Below, one piece after another: positions 8,224 to 18,718 of a stretch of DNA of 34,654 nucleotides. The stretch lies in the IMG/VR virus record IMGVR_UViG_3300032296_000257, positions 1 to 34,654 of that record, one strand, 5' to 3'. The notes under the pieces are model-generated. The model worked only from the letters and a program-made list of their open reading frames with translations, was not told the origin of the DNA and searched no databases. The stretch comes from a virus. Each line of letters begins with the position of its first letter. Position 1 is the stretch's first letter. A program made the translations under genes and the position numbers.

Positions 8224-10152
8224 ATGGCAGAACTAAGCAATAAACTCAAGGTTTTTCTTGCCCGTGAACTTCAGAGGCAGTTCACATCGAACGATAATTC
8301 GGTCGCTTTGTTCATTGGTCAGACAACTACTGATGTCTCGGCAACCCAATCAATTGATAACGAAACTCTAACCCGTAGGCAAATTCAGACTGCAAAGATT
8401 CTGACCGATTCCAAGGTCGCATTGATGATCCCAAGAGTCAACTGGACTGTGAACACCATCTATGACGATTACGATACATCGGAAGACATGGAAACAAAAA
8501 ACTTCTATGTCTATACGACAGAAGGAAATGTCTACATCTGCTTGGCAAATGGTGGCGGAAGAAAGTCCATAGAAGAACCAAGAGGAACAGGAACAACACC
8601 AATACAGTTGAGTAATGGTTATATTTGGAAGTTTATGTACAAGATTCCCACCGAACTCATAGACTTCATCGACTCAAATTGGATTCCACTACAAGAACTT
8701 CCAACATATCAAGGAAAACCATATGCATATGCAGATGAATCTCAACTTCAGTATGCTGTTCAGTACAACGCTGTCGGTGGTCGCATAGAACAGATCAAAG
8801 TTTCAAGTTCAGGTGGTTCTTTTCCTTATCATGTCTCCGCTTCGATGGGACATAAAGTTCGTCAATCAACCACAACAACTGTAAAACTGGACTCTAGAGC
8901 ATTTGGTTCCGATGATGTGTATAATGGGTATTCCATTCGAATCATTGGAGGAACTGGAGTCGGTCAGATCAGAGTTATCTCTGACTATTCAGGAAGTTCC
9001 AAGACAGCAACTATATCCCAAACATGGTCAACTCTACCTGATACAACTAGCGTTTATGAGATACTCCCATCGGTTGTCATAACAGGAGATGGAAGAAATG
9101 CATCTGCCTATGCAAAGATGAGTGCATATGGAGAAAGAACTATAAACTCGGTGGTGATGGTTACTGGTGGAGAAAACTACACCACAGCATCAGTTTCTAC
9201 ATCTCCAACAATCGGAAGTAATCCTGTTCTTGTTCCAATAGTGTCTCCTACTGCGGGTATTGGCGCAGAACCTATATTTGATCTTTTTGCAAGAAGAATG
9301 ACGATTCTTGTTAAATTCGAAGGAACAGAAGACAAGAAAGCAGTTCTAGGAAATGACTACCGTCAATTTGGTCTATGGTTGTCACCCAAGATTGGTACTG
9401 GTTATGCAAATAGCGGCAAGATAGCGGGTACTGAATCATATCTCCGAACCGTAGTCGATCTCTCCAATATAGGTGGAGCAACATTTGACGAAAACTGGGT
9501 AACTGCGGGTGAGTTCATCTTTGGAAGCGAATCTTACAATACTGGAAGAGTCGCACAGATCACGAATCCCTTCATTAAAGTCAGTCCAACAAGAGCAAGA
9601 GTATACCTTGACGGTCTTGAGTCTCCATTTAAGGATGGTGAAACCCTTTATACATTCACCACCGATACTGTAACTGGTGGATATACATTCACACAGAAGA
9701 CTGCGACCGTTGTCAACACTCTATTTGACGACTCTGTTCGATCATCCTTCACAGAAACCTATAGATGCTCACACAAATTGACCGTTGCTAGAACAGACGG
9801 AAATTCATTTGATGTTGGAAATCCTTCCTCAAATATACCATATGATGCCGCTGTCACAGGGGCAAGTGGTTCTCAAGCGAATGTTCTTAATTTGTTTGGG
9901 TTTGGGGGGAGTGCGGGTGATCTTTACCTCACAAATGTCATCTGTGGTTCGTCTGCTGATACGGTTGGTTTTACCAATGGGGAGACTCTTGGAGTGTGGA
10001 ATGGTAGTACCGTTCTATCGCTAAATGTTGTCAATGTATCTGCCCCTGAGTTGAATTTGTTTTCGGGAAATCTCTTATACATATCCAATATAGAGCAAGT
10101 AACGCGAAACGCAGAGCAACTTGATCTATTCAAGATCAATTTTGATTTTTGA
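8224..10152 (+). CDS. gp8: Baseplate wedge protein, gp8-like
   Basis: A 642-residue protein. The N-terminal 170 residues match the gp8 family: NDNSVALFIGQTT (about 24-36), an IPRVNWTVNTIYDDYDT stretch (about 75-90), then FYVYTTEGNVYICLANGG and YIWKFMYKIPTELIDFI. T4 gp8 has only 334 residues; here the C-terminal half is extended by beta-rich segments, including a Gly-rich region near 545-600. The position after gp7 agrees with T4. gp8 forms a dimer in the outer wedge. AGAAGAGAAAC before the ATG is a fair ribosome site. Confidence 0.85.
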   Translation: MAELSNKLKVFLARELQRQFTSNDNSVALFIGQTTTDVSATQSIDNETLTRRQIQTAKILTDSKVALMIPRVNWTVNTIYDDYDTSEDMETKNFYVYTTEGNVYICLANGGGRKSIEEPRGTGTTPIQLSNGYIWKFMYKIPTELIDFIDSNWIPLQELPTYQGKPYAYADESQLQYAVQYNAVGGRIEQIKVSSSGGSFPYHVSASMGHKVRQSTTTTVKLDSRAFGSDDVYNGYSIRIIGGTGVGQIRVISDYSGSSKTATISQTWSTLPDTTSVYEILPSVVITGDGRNASAYAKMSAYGERTINSVVMVTGGENYTTASVSTSPTIGSNPVLVPIVSPTAGIGAEPIFDLFARRMTILVKFEGTEDKKAVLGNDYRQFGLWLSPKIGTGYANSGKIAGTESYLRTVVDLSNIGGATFDENWVTAGEFIFGSESYNTGRVAQITNPFIKVSPTRARVYLDGLESPFKDGETLYTFTTDTVTGGYTFTQKTATVVNTLFDDSVRSSFTETYRCSHKLTVARTDGNSFDVGNPSSNIPYDAAVTGASGSQANVLNLFGFGGSAGDLYLTNVICGSSADTVGFTNGETLGVWNGSTVLSLNVVNVSAPELNLFSGNLLYISNIEQVTRNAEQLDLFKINFDF

Positions 10153-10170
10153 TGAAATCTAGGAATAAAG

Positions 10171-13100
10171 ATGCCAAAGTCATATAGAAAAGAAATCCAC
10201 GGTATTGAACCCTACTACGATGATTATGATTCTCAAAAGAAATTTGTGAGAATCCTTTCTCGTCCCGGTTTTCCACTTCAGGCGAGAGAAGTCACACAAC
10301 TCCAGACTATTCTCCAAGAGCAAATCGAAAGACTAGGAGATCATCTTTTCGCAGATGGTGCTTCTGTTCGTGGTGGGGAGATCACCGAGGCAACTGCGTA
10401 TGCCATTCGTCTTTCCAATACATCTTACACCACAGATGAACTCAATTCTTTTGTAAATAAGATCATCTCAAATCAAAATGGTGTGAAGGCAAGAGTCATC
10501 GCATATGCTGATGGTTCTGATGTTCTGCCAAATGACCAGTATCAGGTTTTCTTTGTAAATTATATTACTGCGGGTGCTTTCAATGGTGGGGATACCATCA
10601 GCATCGAAGCGACTCTTCCCCTTGAGCAGTTCTCTATCATAACGGGAACACAAGCAATAACAATTGCATCCAATGTCGTGTGTATCAACAAGGGTATTTT
10701 CTATGCTGATGGTTTCTTTGTAGAGAACGACAGTCAGTCATTTGTCGCATACAACAATGGTGGGACATATAGAAACTTTGAAAATCCAACTTCTTCCATA
10801 GGTTTCAAAGTCGTTCGCGATGTGATTACCTCGGGAGAAGACGAGACTCTAAAAGACCCCTCATTCGGTTTCTATAACTTCAACTCCCCCGGTGCAGATC
10901 GTTATAGAATCAGATTAGTTCTCACACAGATCGAACTCTCCGATGCAAACTCAATAATCGACTCTGATGACTACATTGAACTCATTCGTGTTGTCAATGG
11001 TCAGACCACGAAAAAGGTTCGCTATACCGATTATGCAATCTTTGAGGACACACTCGCTAGAAGAACATTTGACGAATCGGGCAACTACACAGTTCGTCCA
11101 TTTGAAATCATTCCAGTAGCATATTCTACAGCGTTTGGTTCTTCATCTACATCTACAACACAACACGGCATAAAGATCGGTGCAGGAAAAGCGTATATCC
11201 TTGGTTATGAATTTGAAACAATTGCACCAACATATTTTGCAATAGACAGAGCGTTGACCAAGCAGAAATTGTATAGACAGACTCTCAGTATGCCTCTGAC
11301 AAACTATGTGTCTGTTTTGAGATCGTCTTCATATGACTCCACATATGATGGAGACAGAGCAACATATTCACAGAACAAAAAGGGAATAATTCAAAGAGTT
11401 GACGGTCAAACCGTAACCAATCTTGGTACTTGCAATATCAGAACAATCGAAGAAGTTGATGGTGAACTGAGACTCTATCTGTTTAATGTCAGCATGACTG
11501 CAACGGGAGAGGGTAATGGTTTTGCATATTCAACCCATATTGCAGTTGACGATGGATCACCATCAGACAATACCCAGAGATATAGAATTGGAACCACAGA
11601 TACCGATACTGAAATCAAGGGTGTCGGTTCTTCTCGTCAGATTTTCCGCGCACCAGTTGGTTCTGCTCTTATTCGTGCTAGTGGTTCCGATGGTCTATTT
11701 TCTTCTTTCCTTGTGAAAAAACCATATCAGTTTGAAATTGCTTCGGGTTCTGACAGCGCGACAATCACATCAAACAAGAACTTCCTTGAAGGAACTCCAA
11801 GAAACCATGTTGTCTTCTTGACTGATTCCACCTCTACTGGTGCAACTGCCATGAAGATTGGTGAAGATGTCATCATCTACACATCCAACAACCAAACGAC
11901 ATCGACACTAACTATTGAAATTCCCGAAGGAAGTGGGATCACAACTGGTGTTGGTGGTCTGAAGGGTACTATAATTGCCTCTCAGATTTGGTCTTCGGAT
12001 GGTTCTTCAAACATTAGAACCAAGACATTGGTTAATGGAACAGTATCAGGCATCACAGGAAATCCCGAAACAGGAATTGTGAATCTTGGTCATGCAGATG
12101 TCTACTCAATCATTGAAGTCAACGATTCGACAAGAAGTGTGACTGACAGTTTTGATCTTGATGTCAACTCCACCGTGGATTGCTACCGTAGAAGTAGACT
12201 TGTCCTTCGTGCGGGTGCTACTTGTGGTCTAGATGAAAACGGTGATCTATTGATCGACTCGGTTTCCTACAAGTATTTCTCCCACTCGGGAGATGGCCCA
12301 TTCACCGTTGACTCTTATCCTCTGACATCAGACTTCGTGTATGACGACATTCCTACTTTCACAGACCCCGAAACTGGAGAGTCCTATAGTCTTTCAGATG
12401 CATTTGACTTCAGACCCTCTCCTATTGACGGATTGGAGTCGGGATTCAACAACGGAAGCGGTGGTTCACAGGTTGTCGCCTTCGACAACGGTGTCATCCT
12501 TTCAACCGTCTCATATGAACACTATCTCTCTAGAATCGACAGAGTTGTCTTGAGTCAGAACAGAGGTTTCAAGATCGTAAAGGGAATTCCTTCGGTCAAT
12601 CCAAAGTCTCCTGAAGTCGAGCAAAACGACATGATTCTTGGCGATCTTCTTGTCTCCCCATATACGAGAACAGAAGATGACATTCGTTTCCGCTACATCG
12701 ACAATCAAAGAACAACGATGGCGGAAATCAATGAGCAAGAAAAGGCACAGCAATTCGATCAGTTCTTTATCTTCAAGAATGATCTTGAGCAAGAGGCACT
12801 AAATCGCGCTCAGAACTTCCGTTCCTCTAGAACTGCTTTGGCAGATGGTGTGTTCGTTGACACCTTCATTGGTCACAATAATGCGGTTACGGTGAAAAGA
12901 GATCATAACTGTTCAATCGACCCCGAATATGGCGAACTTCGTCCCGCATTTGAATCACAGTTCTATTCAATGGGTACGAGTGGTGCGAATCTAGGAGGTG
13001 ATCTCGTTCTCAGCAGCGACGGTGTTTATCACCTAACCTCTTCAGACTCCATCTATTCTGGAAATACCCTAGCGTCAAATACAATCTCTGCAAATCAGTT

Positions 13101-15813
13101 CTCCGTTCCTGATTTCTTGGGAACACTAAACTTGACACCAAGTAGCGACAATTATTTCTCTGTTGTCAAGAAACCAAGAGTGATTGTGAACACCGTGGGT
13201 GAAGTGGACAACTGGGAGCAAGCAATCAACGCATATCAGCGTGGTCGTACAAGAGGTTTTGGTTCTCAATGGAGAGATTGGGAAACTCTATGGTTCGGAT
13301 CACGCAAGAGAAACGACATCAACATTGAGCATGAGACAAATGGAACTGAATACACCGTGTCGAGAAGATCGTCATTTGTGTCTAGAGTCATATCCGATAA
13401 GGTAATCAAGAAGATCGGAAACAAGATTGTCGATCTTAGCGTTGTTCCTTATGTCAGAAGCAGAACCATTTCCTTCACCGCAAGAAATCTAAAACCATTC
13501 ACAAACCACACAGTATACTTCGACGGAGTTGTACAGACAAATGTGACAACAGATGTGAATGGTGCAGCATCAGGCACATTCACGATTGCATCACAGAGAT
13601 ATCTTACTGGGGAGAAACTGGTTCGATTGGTTGATAGAACAGATGGACTTGCCCTTGCTACATCTAGTGCCGATGCAATCTATTACGCTCAAGGTTTGCT
13701 GAACACAAAGGAGGGAGATGTTTATTCAATTAGACCTCCCATCACTAGAAGAAAGGCAAGCAATGTCGAAGATGTAAGCACAGACTACTATGTTGCCAAT
13801 GCCAAAGACAATCTTTCTCCGACATATAACTCTCAGACTCCATTCGCCCAACAGATCACGGTCGATCCTAGTGCATTCCCAAATGGAATAATGCTGAAGT
13901 CCGTAGAATTGTTCTTTGCCAAGAAACCAACAGAACAGACTGTTCCTGTCAAGGTTGCCATCAGACCAATGTTCAATGGCGCACCCCATCCATTCAAGGT
14001 TGTTCCTTTCTCTGAGAAGACATTGAATTGGAGTGAAATCACGGTTTCTTCTGCCGAAGCAACTACAGGTGGAGGAACTACATTCACCTTTGGAACTCCT
14101 GTATATCTCAAACCAAATACAAGTTATGCTATCTGCATAACAACCAACGCATCTGATTATCTTCTTTGGTACGGTGCTTTTGGTGCAAAGGCAATTGAAG
14201 GCGATTACGGTCAGACAACAGAAACAAACACAACAATAGTTAAACCACGATACATGGAATCCCTCCATGATCCATCCAATAACGGTTCTGCCTACGAGAC
14301 AACAGACAGTTATCTCAAAATGAATGTTGTCAAGTGTGCATTTGCAAGTTCGACTCAAGCAGCAAGAACACTTGTCCTCTCTACTTCTGCTCCTTCGACT
14401 CGCCCATACCATGTTCTTTATACACACGGAAATGAACAAGTCACAGATACAGTAAAACCATCATACACATTGAAGTCTAAGAACTACAATGGTGGTGAAG
14501 AAGCAAGATTGATTGATTTAAATACCACAATAAATGATTTCGCAACAAAGAAGATCATTGACGATAGTGGAAGTCAGTCATCTACCCGCATTGAAGCAGA
14601 GTTTGTTATTGACAGCACGGGTTCTGTTTGTTCTCTAATCGACTCGGAGAGAATCGGTTGCCTTGCCGTGGAATACATGGCAAACAACGATGATCCCGCA
14701 GCACAGATTGAAGAGTCTCAACCATCATCTAGACTAGCGACCAACAGATCACGCTATATCTCTAGAAAGATCAGTCTAAACAGAGCAGCAGACGATATTG
14801 TTGTGATTGTTGATGGTTCTTATGTTGGTGATTCTCAGATAAAAGTGTATGTAAAACTTCAAGGACCAGATCAACCAAATGGTGTCTTTGATGACAATAA
14901 TTGGGAAGAACTGTACCCCGAAGGAGACATAGGATCGGTATCTGTTTCTGCTCGTTTTGCAGAACTAAAACCAAATGGCCCCCGTGGAGGAATCATGCGT
15001 TTCACCACGAACTCAATTTCTCCGGGAACTTCGACTGATTTCGTTGCATATCAGATCAAGGTTCTCCTTATGGGTCAGAATGTCACCAACGAGGGAAATT
15101 CGACTCAGATTCCCATAATCTATTCGCTATCTGCTGTTCCTCTTCGTAGAACATCGCAAGATGAAGTTCGCAGATATATCCCTGCGGGTACAGTAATGTC
15201 ATGGGCGGGTGGTGGAAACGCCCCATTCGGATTCGTCTACTGCAACGGTGCTGAATATGACTATGTGGAAAATCCCGAATATCGAATTCTCTTCGATGCA
15301 ATCGGTTACACATATGGTGGTTCGGGCAACACCTTCAAAGTTCCTGATCTTCGTGCAAGAACCATAATAGGAAGAAACGACACCGCGATCCCAAGTTGGG
15401 TTGGTGGAGACAATTCTTTCGATAGATCGGTTAGATATTTGGGTCAGTATGGCGGAAGAGAGACTGTAGTACTTCAAAAAGATGAAATACCACCACACAG
15501 TCATGTTCTTGGTAGAAAAATTGAACTTATAAGAGGATTCAATAACGGTCAACCCGCAGGAACCAACATACCACAAAATGACCAGTTTATGTTTGCTTCC
15601 GTTCGATTGGTTCAAGAGTCGGGTGGCGATGATAATGCATCTTTCTCTTTCCAAGCAAGAAATGGTGATGGTTACGGAAACAACAATGCTATTACAAAAT
15701 ATCACGCCGAGGCAGTCGGAACTCCCCCATCAAACGATCCCACTAGTATGGCGGGACACTCTCACCCAAATATGGTTCCATACCAAGTTCTAGACTATAT
15801 AATCAAGATTTAA
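10171..15813 (+). CDS. Giant DUF4815-type baseplate/fibre protein with tail-collar C-terminus
   Basis: A single 1880-residue frame with no break. The N-terminus (EPYYDDYDSQKKFVRILSRP, then QAREVTQLQTILQEQIERLGD, residues about 12-55) is the signature of the DUF4815 structural proteins of cyanophage-like myoviruses. The middle is a long series of beta-rich segments. The C-terminal 210 residues hold a phage tail-collar domain: PAGTVMSWAGGG from residue 1671, FGFVYCNG, and YGGSGNTFKVPDLRAR. His-X-His pairs lie near 1776 and in the final 20 residues, as in the metal-binding tip of T4 short tail fibre gp12. It occupies the place of T4 gp9-gp12. A fusion-like protein that both attaches to the wedge (gp10-type) and acts as a short fibre (gp12-type) is a reasonable inference. 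Confidence 0.8.
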   Translation: MPKSYRKEIHGIEPYYDDYDSQKKFVRILSRPGFPLQAREVTQLQTILQEQIERLGDHLFADGASVRGGEITEATAYAIRLSNTSYTTDELNSFVNKIISNQNGVKARVIAYADGSDVLPNDQYQVFFVNYITAGAFNGGDTISIEATLPLEQFSIITGTQAITIASNVVCINKGIFYADGFFVENDSQSFVAYNNGGTYRNFENPTSSIGFKVVRDVITSGEDETLKDPSFGFYNFNSPGADRYRIRLVLTQIELSDANSIIDSDDYIELIRVVNGQTTKKVRYTDYAIFEDTLARRTFDESGNYTVRPFEIIPVAYSTAFGSSSTSTTQHGIKIGAGKAYILGYEFETIAPTYFAIDRALTKQKLYRQTLSMPLTNYVSVLRSSSYDSTYDGDRATYSQNKKGIIQRVDGQTVTNLGTCNIRTIEEVDGELRLYLFNVSMTATGEGNGFAYSTHIAVDDGSPSDNTQRYRIGTTDTDTEIKGVGSSRQIFRAPVGSALIRASGSDGLFSSFLVKKPYQFEIASGSDSATITSNKNFLEGTPRNHVVFLTDSTSTGATAMKIGEDVIIYTSNNQTTSTLTIEIPEGSGITTGVGGLKGTIIASQIWSSDGSSNIRTKTLVNGTVSGITGNPETGIVNLGHADVYSIIEVNDSTRSVTDSFDLDVNSTVDCYRRSRLVLRAGATCGLDENGDLLIDSVSYKYFSHSGDGPFTVDSYPLTSDFVYDDIPTFTDPETGESYSLSDAFDFRPSPIDGLESGFNNGSGGSQVVAFDNGVILSTVSYEHYLSRIDRVVLSQNRGFKIVKGIPSVNPKSPEVEQNDMILGDLLVSPYTRTEDDIRFRYIDNQRTTMAEINEQEKAQQFDQFFIFKNDLEQEALNRAQNFRSSRTALADGVFVDTFIGHNNAVTVKRDHNCSIDPEYGELRPAFESQFYSMGTSGANLGGDLVLSSDGVYHLTSSDSIYSGNTLASNTISANQFSVPDFLGTLNLTPSSDNYFSVVKKPRVIVNTVGEVDNWEQAINAYQRGRTRGFGSQWRDWETLWFGSRKRNDINIEHETNGTEYTVSRRSSFVSRVISDKVIKKIGNKIVDLSVVPYVRSRTISFTARNLKPFTNHTVYFDGVVQTNVTTDVNGAASGTFTIASQRYLTGEKLVRLVDRTDGLALATSSADAIYYAQGLLNTKEGDVYSIRPPITRRKASNVEDVSTDYYVANAKDNLSPTYNSQTPFAQQITVDPSAFPNGIMLKSVELFFAKKPTEQTVPVKVAIRPMFNGAPHPFKVVPFSEKTLNWSEITVSSAEATTGGGTTFTFGTPVYLKPNTSYAICITTNASDYLLWYGAFGAKAIEGDYGQTTETNTTIVKPRYMESLHDPSNNGSAYETTDSYLKMNVVKCAFASSTQAARTLVLSTSAPSTRPYHVLYTHGNEQVTDTVKPSYTLKSKNYNGGEEARLIDLNTTINDFATKKIIDDSGSQSSTRIEAEFVIDSTGSVCSLIDSERIGCLAVEYMANNDDPAAQIEESQPSSRLATNRSRYISRKISLNRAADDIVVIVDGSYVGDSQIKVYVKLQGPDQPNGVFDDNNWEELYPEGDIGSVSVSARFAELKPNGPRGGIMRFTTNSISPGTSTDFVAYQIKVLLMGQNVTNEGNSTQIPIIYSLSAVPLRRTSQDEVRRYIPAGTVMSWAGGGNAPFGFVYCNGAEYDYVENPEYRILFDAIGYTYGGSGNTFKVPDLRARTIIGRNDTAIPSWVGGDNSFDRSVRYLGQYGGRETVVLQKDEIPPHSHVLGRKIELIRGFNNGQPAGTNIPQNDQFMFASVRLVQESGGDDNASFSFQARNGDGYGNNNAITKYHAEAVGTPPSNDPTSMAGHSHPNMVPYQVLDYIIKI

Positions 15814-15822
15814 GGATAACAG

Positions 15823-17616
15823 ATGGCAGGAAAAGCATTCCAAAATCTAAGCAAACTCTATCTCTCGGATACATTCCGCGCTTGGTTTGACAAAACCAAC
15901 GAGATCATTTATACTATCAATGACCTTCAAATCTATGGAGTTACTGGAGGTGGTTACACCTTTACTGGTCTTGGAAATGGAATCACGATTTCAATTGGAA
16001 CTGATGGAATCGCGTCAATTGGAATTGATCTTCCAAAGTCATTGACAGGAACCTACACTTTTGTAAATGGAATTACATTTGGTGGATTCGCAAACTTCAC
16101 AGGACTCACATTGAATTTGAATCCAACTGGAAGTGGTGCGGGTGCGACAATGTATGGTCGAGTTGTCCGTAGTGTAAACGGCATGACGGGAGATGTCACC
16201 TTCAATACACTCTCCACACCATCCTCTTCCATGAGTGGTGACATTCTAGTATACAATGCGACAGGTTCTACATACGCACCATACAACCTTTTCTCGGGGG
16301 GAACTGCACAGGCAGGATTCTTCCACATTGGAGCAAACGGTGGTTTGTTTGCGGGTGTCACTTCGGGTGGTGCTTCTGCGGCATCTTTCCTTTCCAAAGG
16401 TCAGATGCAACTCATCGGTGCTACATCGTCGGGAATCTATCTCACCAAGAATGGCACAAGTCTCTCTGTTTCACAGACCACAGGTGCGGATATTAGTTAT
16501 GGAAATGATGGTGGTTCAAATGTTTTTACTATTAATGGAAGAAACATCAGCGGAACCAAACATGGAGTTCCTGCTTTTGTACTAGATTTCGACCACTACA
16601 CAGCATCACTCGGTGGTGGTGGTACTGGTAATGCTTCACTAAACATCTATGATAATAAAAAGTCAAGCATTCCGTTCCAGTTCACCGATTATACGGGAAT
16701 CACTTTCAACCTTCATTTCCTAGATGCAAATGAAGCAAGTGGAAGAACATCAGGTGGAGCAACTGGTCTTGCCCTTTTTGGTGGTAATCCTGCATCAAAG
16801 GGTCTAAAAGAACAGTCAAGAATCCGTCTTGAGAATACCAACGCATCTTTTGAAGTCGAACTAGTCGGCACAGGTTTCACCACAGCGTTCGCGGTCTATG
16901 GACAAAACTCAGGTGGCCCATATGGAACCCTTCTCACTCCAACACTTGTCGCTCGTAGAGATGGAACTGTTGTTATCGGTGGAATTGGTATAAACGATGG
17001 AGGAATCACAGGAACCACCCACGGTGCTTTGAACATTCCTAGCGGAAAACTCTATATTGGTGGAACAATGGGTTCTTCTGTTTCATCGGGATATCAAGTT
17101 CTTACTTCCAATGGTTCCACCGCATCTTGGAAAACACTTGAGTCAACATCTTTTGTTTATGATGGAGAAATTTCAAGTCTTGTATCAGGTGTTATTCAAA
17201 ATGGAGTATCAAACTTCGTTTTTGTCTCCTCCAATCCGATAGATTGGGCAAACTCCGAGATAAACTTCTTGGATAGTACAAATCAAAATATGAATGGACC
17301 ATTTAGTGCTACATTCAATTTCCCAATAGTTTGCGTTGTTGGTTCACCAAGTAACAATACTATAGGAGTAGTTGGTGTGAGAATGATTCTTGATGGAGTC
17401 TCCACGGACAAGTATATTTCGTGGAAGAATCTTTATTACAATGGAAGTGGAGTTGGAAAATATGTGTCTCCATCTTTCACTTTTAGTGGAAACGCTACAT
17501 CTAGTGTTTCGTTTATTCCATTTATGACATTTGGTTCTGGTCTAAATAGCATCGAAGAGGGTTTCCTTTACATAGGAAAAGGTAGTTATTTGGTAAACTT
17601 CCATAAACTAGGATAA
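15823..17616 (+). CDS. Fibre-type virion protein
   Basis: A 597-residue protein with an AAGGATAAC site. The N-terminus (FQNLSKLYLSDTFRAWFDKTNEI, residues 6-28) is the kind of short helical anchor seen at the start of fibre and baseplate-appended proteins in marine myoviruses. The remainder is strongly Gly/Thr/Ser/Asn-rich with repeated beta-strand patterns, typical of a trimeric fibre. Residues about 120-150 (RSVNGMTGDVTF) resemble the SVNG.TGDV element frequent in phage fibre shafts. The C-terminal 200 residues are a different, less repetitive domain that could be the distal end. It follows the giant baseplate protein by nine bases, so attachment to the baseplate periphery is plausible. The exact fibre type is not resolved. 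Confidence 0.65.
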   Translation: MAGKAFQNLSKLYLSDTFRAWFDKTNEIIYTINDLQIYGVTGGGYTFTGLGNGITISIGTDGIASIGIDLPKSLTGTYTFVNGITFGGFANFTGLTLNLNPTGSGAGATMYGRVVRSVNGMTGDVTFNTLSTPSSSMSGDILVYNATGSTYAPYNLFSGGTAQAGFFHIGANGGLFAGVTSGGASAASFLSKGQMQLIGATSSGIYLTKNGTSLSVSQTTGADISYGNDGGSNVFTINGRNISGTKHGVPAFVLDFDHYTASLGGGGTGNASLNIYDNKKSSIPFQFTDYTGITFNLHFLDANEASGRTSGGATGLALFGGNPASKGLKEQSRIRLENTNASFEVELVGTGFTTAFAVYGQNSGGPYGTLLTPTLVARRDGTVVIGGIGINDGGITGTTHGALNIPSGKLYIGGTMGSSVSSGYQVLTSNGSTASWKTLESTSFVYDGEISSLVSGVIQNGVSNFVFVSSNPIDWANSEINFLDSTNQNMNGPFSATFNFPIVCVVGSPSNNTIGVVGVRMILDGVSTDKYISWKNLYYNGSGVGKYVSPSFTFSGNATSSVSFIPFMTFGSGLNSIEEGFLYIGKGSYLVNFHKLG

Positions 17617-17620
17617 AAAA

Positions 17621-18670
17621 ATGGCAAAATATAGCGGAAACCTTTACGGTCAAAGATCATATTTCGTATTCGATAGAGTTACGGGTACTGGTGGGACTTG
17701 TGCTAATTTTCTTACTGCGATAAGCATAAACAGCACAACAGGTGATTATGTTGCCGCAGGTGGTTCTACTTATGGTTCAACTCTAGACTTGAACCAATTT
17801 ATTGGTAACAATGCTTACCTAAACTTTTCAAAGAGAAAGAGAAAAACACTATCTTCTCTAGACAAATCTGGTGGAATCACAACAACAATAGCGACATATA
17901 CCCCCGATCCTAGAATAGTGGTAGGAGTCTATGTATCAGGAAATTCAGGATCATTCACAGGACATCACATGGATGAAATTCATGTGACAGAATTGAGTGG
18001 TTCAACATATCAAGCATTTCTTGGCAGACTAACATATCCTGAACAAAACCCCTCCATACCATCAAACCACATTCTTCTTGATCTTCTTGCATATGGAGTT
18101 AGTGGTTCTAATAAAGGTTCACAATTCTCATTCAATGCTGGTAATACTCTAACCAATATCTCCAATGGAATTGGAGCAACTTTTGCTTCTTCCTCTTATG
18201 TTGAATATATTCCCGTTGACTCTTATTCCAACATTATTCAAGGTCAAGTTGGTGTATCTCTAGACAATCTCGGATTAACGGGAGTCACAGTAGGAAGAAG
18301 CACAGATATACAATATGTCTTCTACAATCAAAACAACAAGTTTTTGTTTGATTTTGTCTCAAGTGTATTGCCTGCTTTTGCTTTTGGTGGAAGCGGTGCA
18401 TCAGGAACTAATTCAAGACAATCTAAAATATTCACAATCCATGCAGGAACAACAACAGGAGGAAGTAATCTTTTCAACATCACTTCCGCAGACAAGTATG
18501 GAGTCACATTCAACGCAATAACTGGTGGAACACTTGGAAATTCTGCATTTGAGGAATTTGCCCATCATGTCATTCACTCTTGGGTTGGAAAAGAAAATAA
18601 CAAAGGGTCATTAATTTATTCTATATCCAATAAACTAAATGTGAGAGATATTGACCAAATCGCATTCTGA
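17621..18670 (+). CDS. Virion structural/fibre-accessory protein, unknown family
   Basis: A 349-residue protein starting four bases after the previous gene. The composition (Gly, Ser, Thr, Asn, aromatic residues at strand positions) and location suggest a beta-rich virion component, perhaps a fibre tip or whisker. No signal peptide, membrane segment or catalytic motif is visible. Distinct segments are a basic patch KRKRKTLSSLDK (about 68-79) and a C-terminal stretch with EEFAHHVIHSWVGKENNKGS. I do not recognise the family. It is the last gene before the neck genes, where T4 has wac (fibritin), but it lacks the long coiled coil of fibritin. Confidence 0.5.
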   Translation: MAKYSGNLYGQRSYFVFDRVTGTGGTCANFLTAISINSTTGDYVAAGGSTYGSTLDLNQFIGNNAYLNFSKRKRKTLSSLDKSGGITTTIATYTPDPRIVVGVYVSGNSGSFTGHHMDEIHVTELSGSTYQAFLGRLTYPEQNPSIPSNHILLDLLAYGVSGSNKGSQFSFNAGNTLTNISNGIGATFASSSYVEYIPVDSYSNIIQGQVGVSLDNLGLTGVTVGRSTDIQYVFYNQNNKFLFDFVSSVLPAFAFGGSGASGTNSRQSKIFTIHAGTTTGGSNLFNITSADKYGVTFNAITGGTLGNSAFEEFAHHVIHSWVGKENNKGSLIYSISNKLNVRDIDQIAF

Positions 18671-18683
18671 TTTAGGGTTTCAA

Positions 18684-18712
18684 TGCTCCATACATACATT
18701 ATGTAAGGAGCA
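18684..18712 (+). promoter_or_regulatory. Hairpin sequestering the gp13 ribosome site, with embedded late promoter
   Basis: TGCTCC (18684-18689) pairs with GGAGCA (18707-18712) and TACATA (18691-18696) with TATGTA (18700-18705). There is one A-A mismatch and a three-base loop, giving twelve pairs. The second strand contains most of the AAGGAG ribosome site of gp13. The late-promoter-like octamer CATACATA lies in the first strand. RNA started from it (about 18702) would lose the first strand and expose the ribosome site. The layout parallels T4 genes e and soc. Confidence 0.6.
18689..18696 (+). promoter_or_regulatory. T4-type late promoter before gp13
   Basis: CATACATA, a TANATA-type octamer in the 48-base gap before gp13. 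T4 spacing predicts an RNA start near 18702, giving a 17-base leader that carries TAAGGAG at 18704-18710, a standard late leader. Confidence 0.55.
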
Positions 18713-18718
18713 AAATAT

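Noticed and set aside
13726-14439. 237-codon - strand frame
   Set aside because: It is antisense of the giant collar-domain protein, Cys/Arg-rich and without family features.
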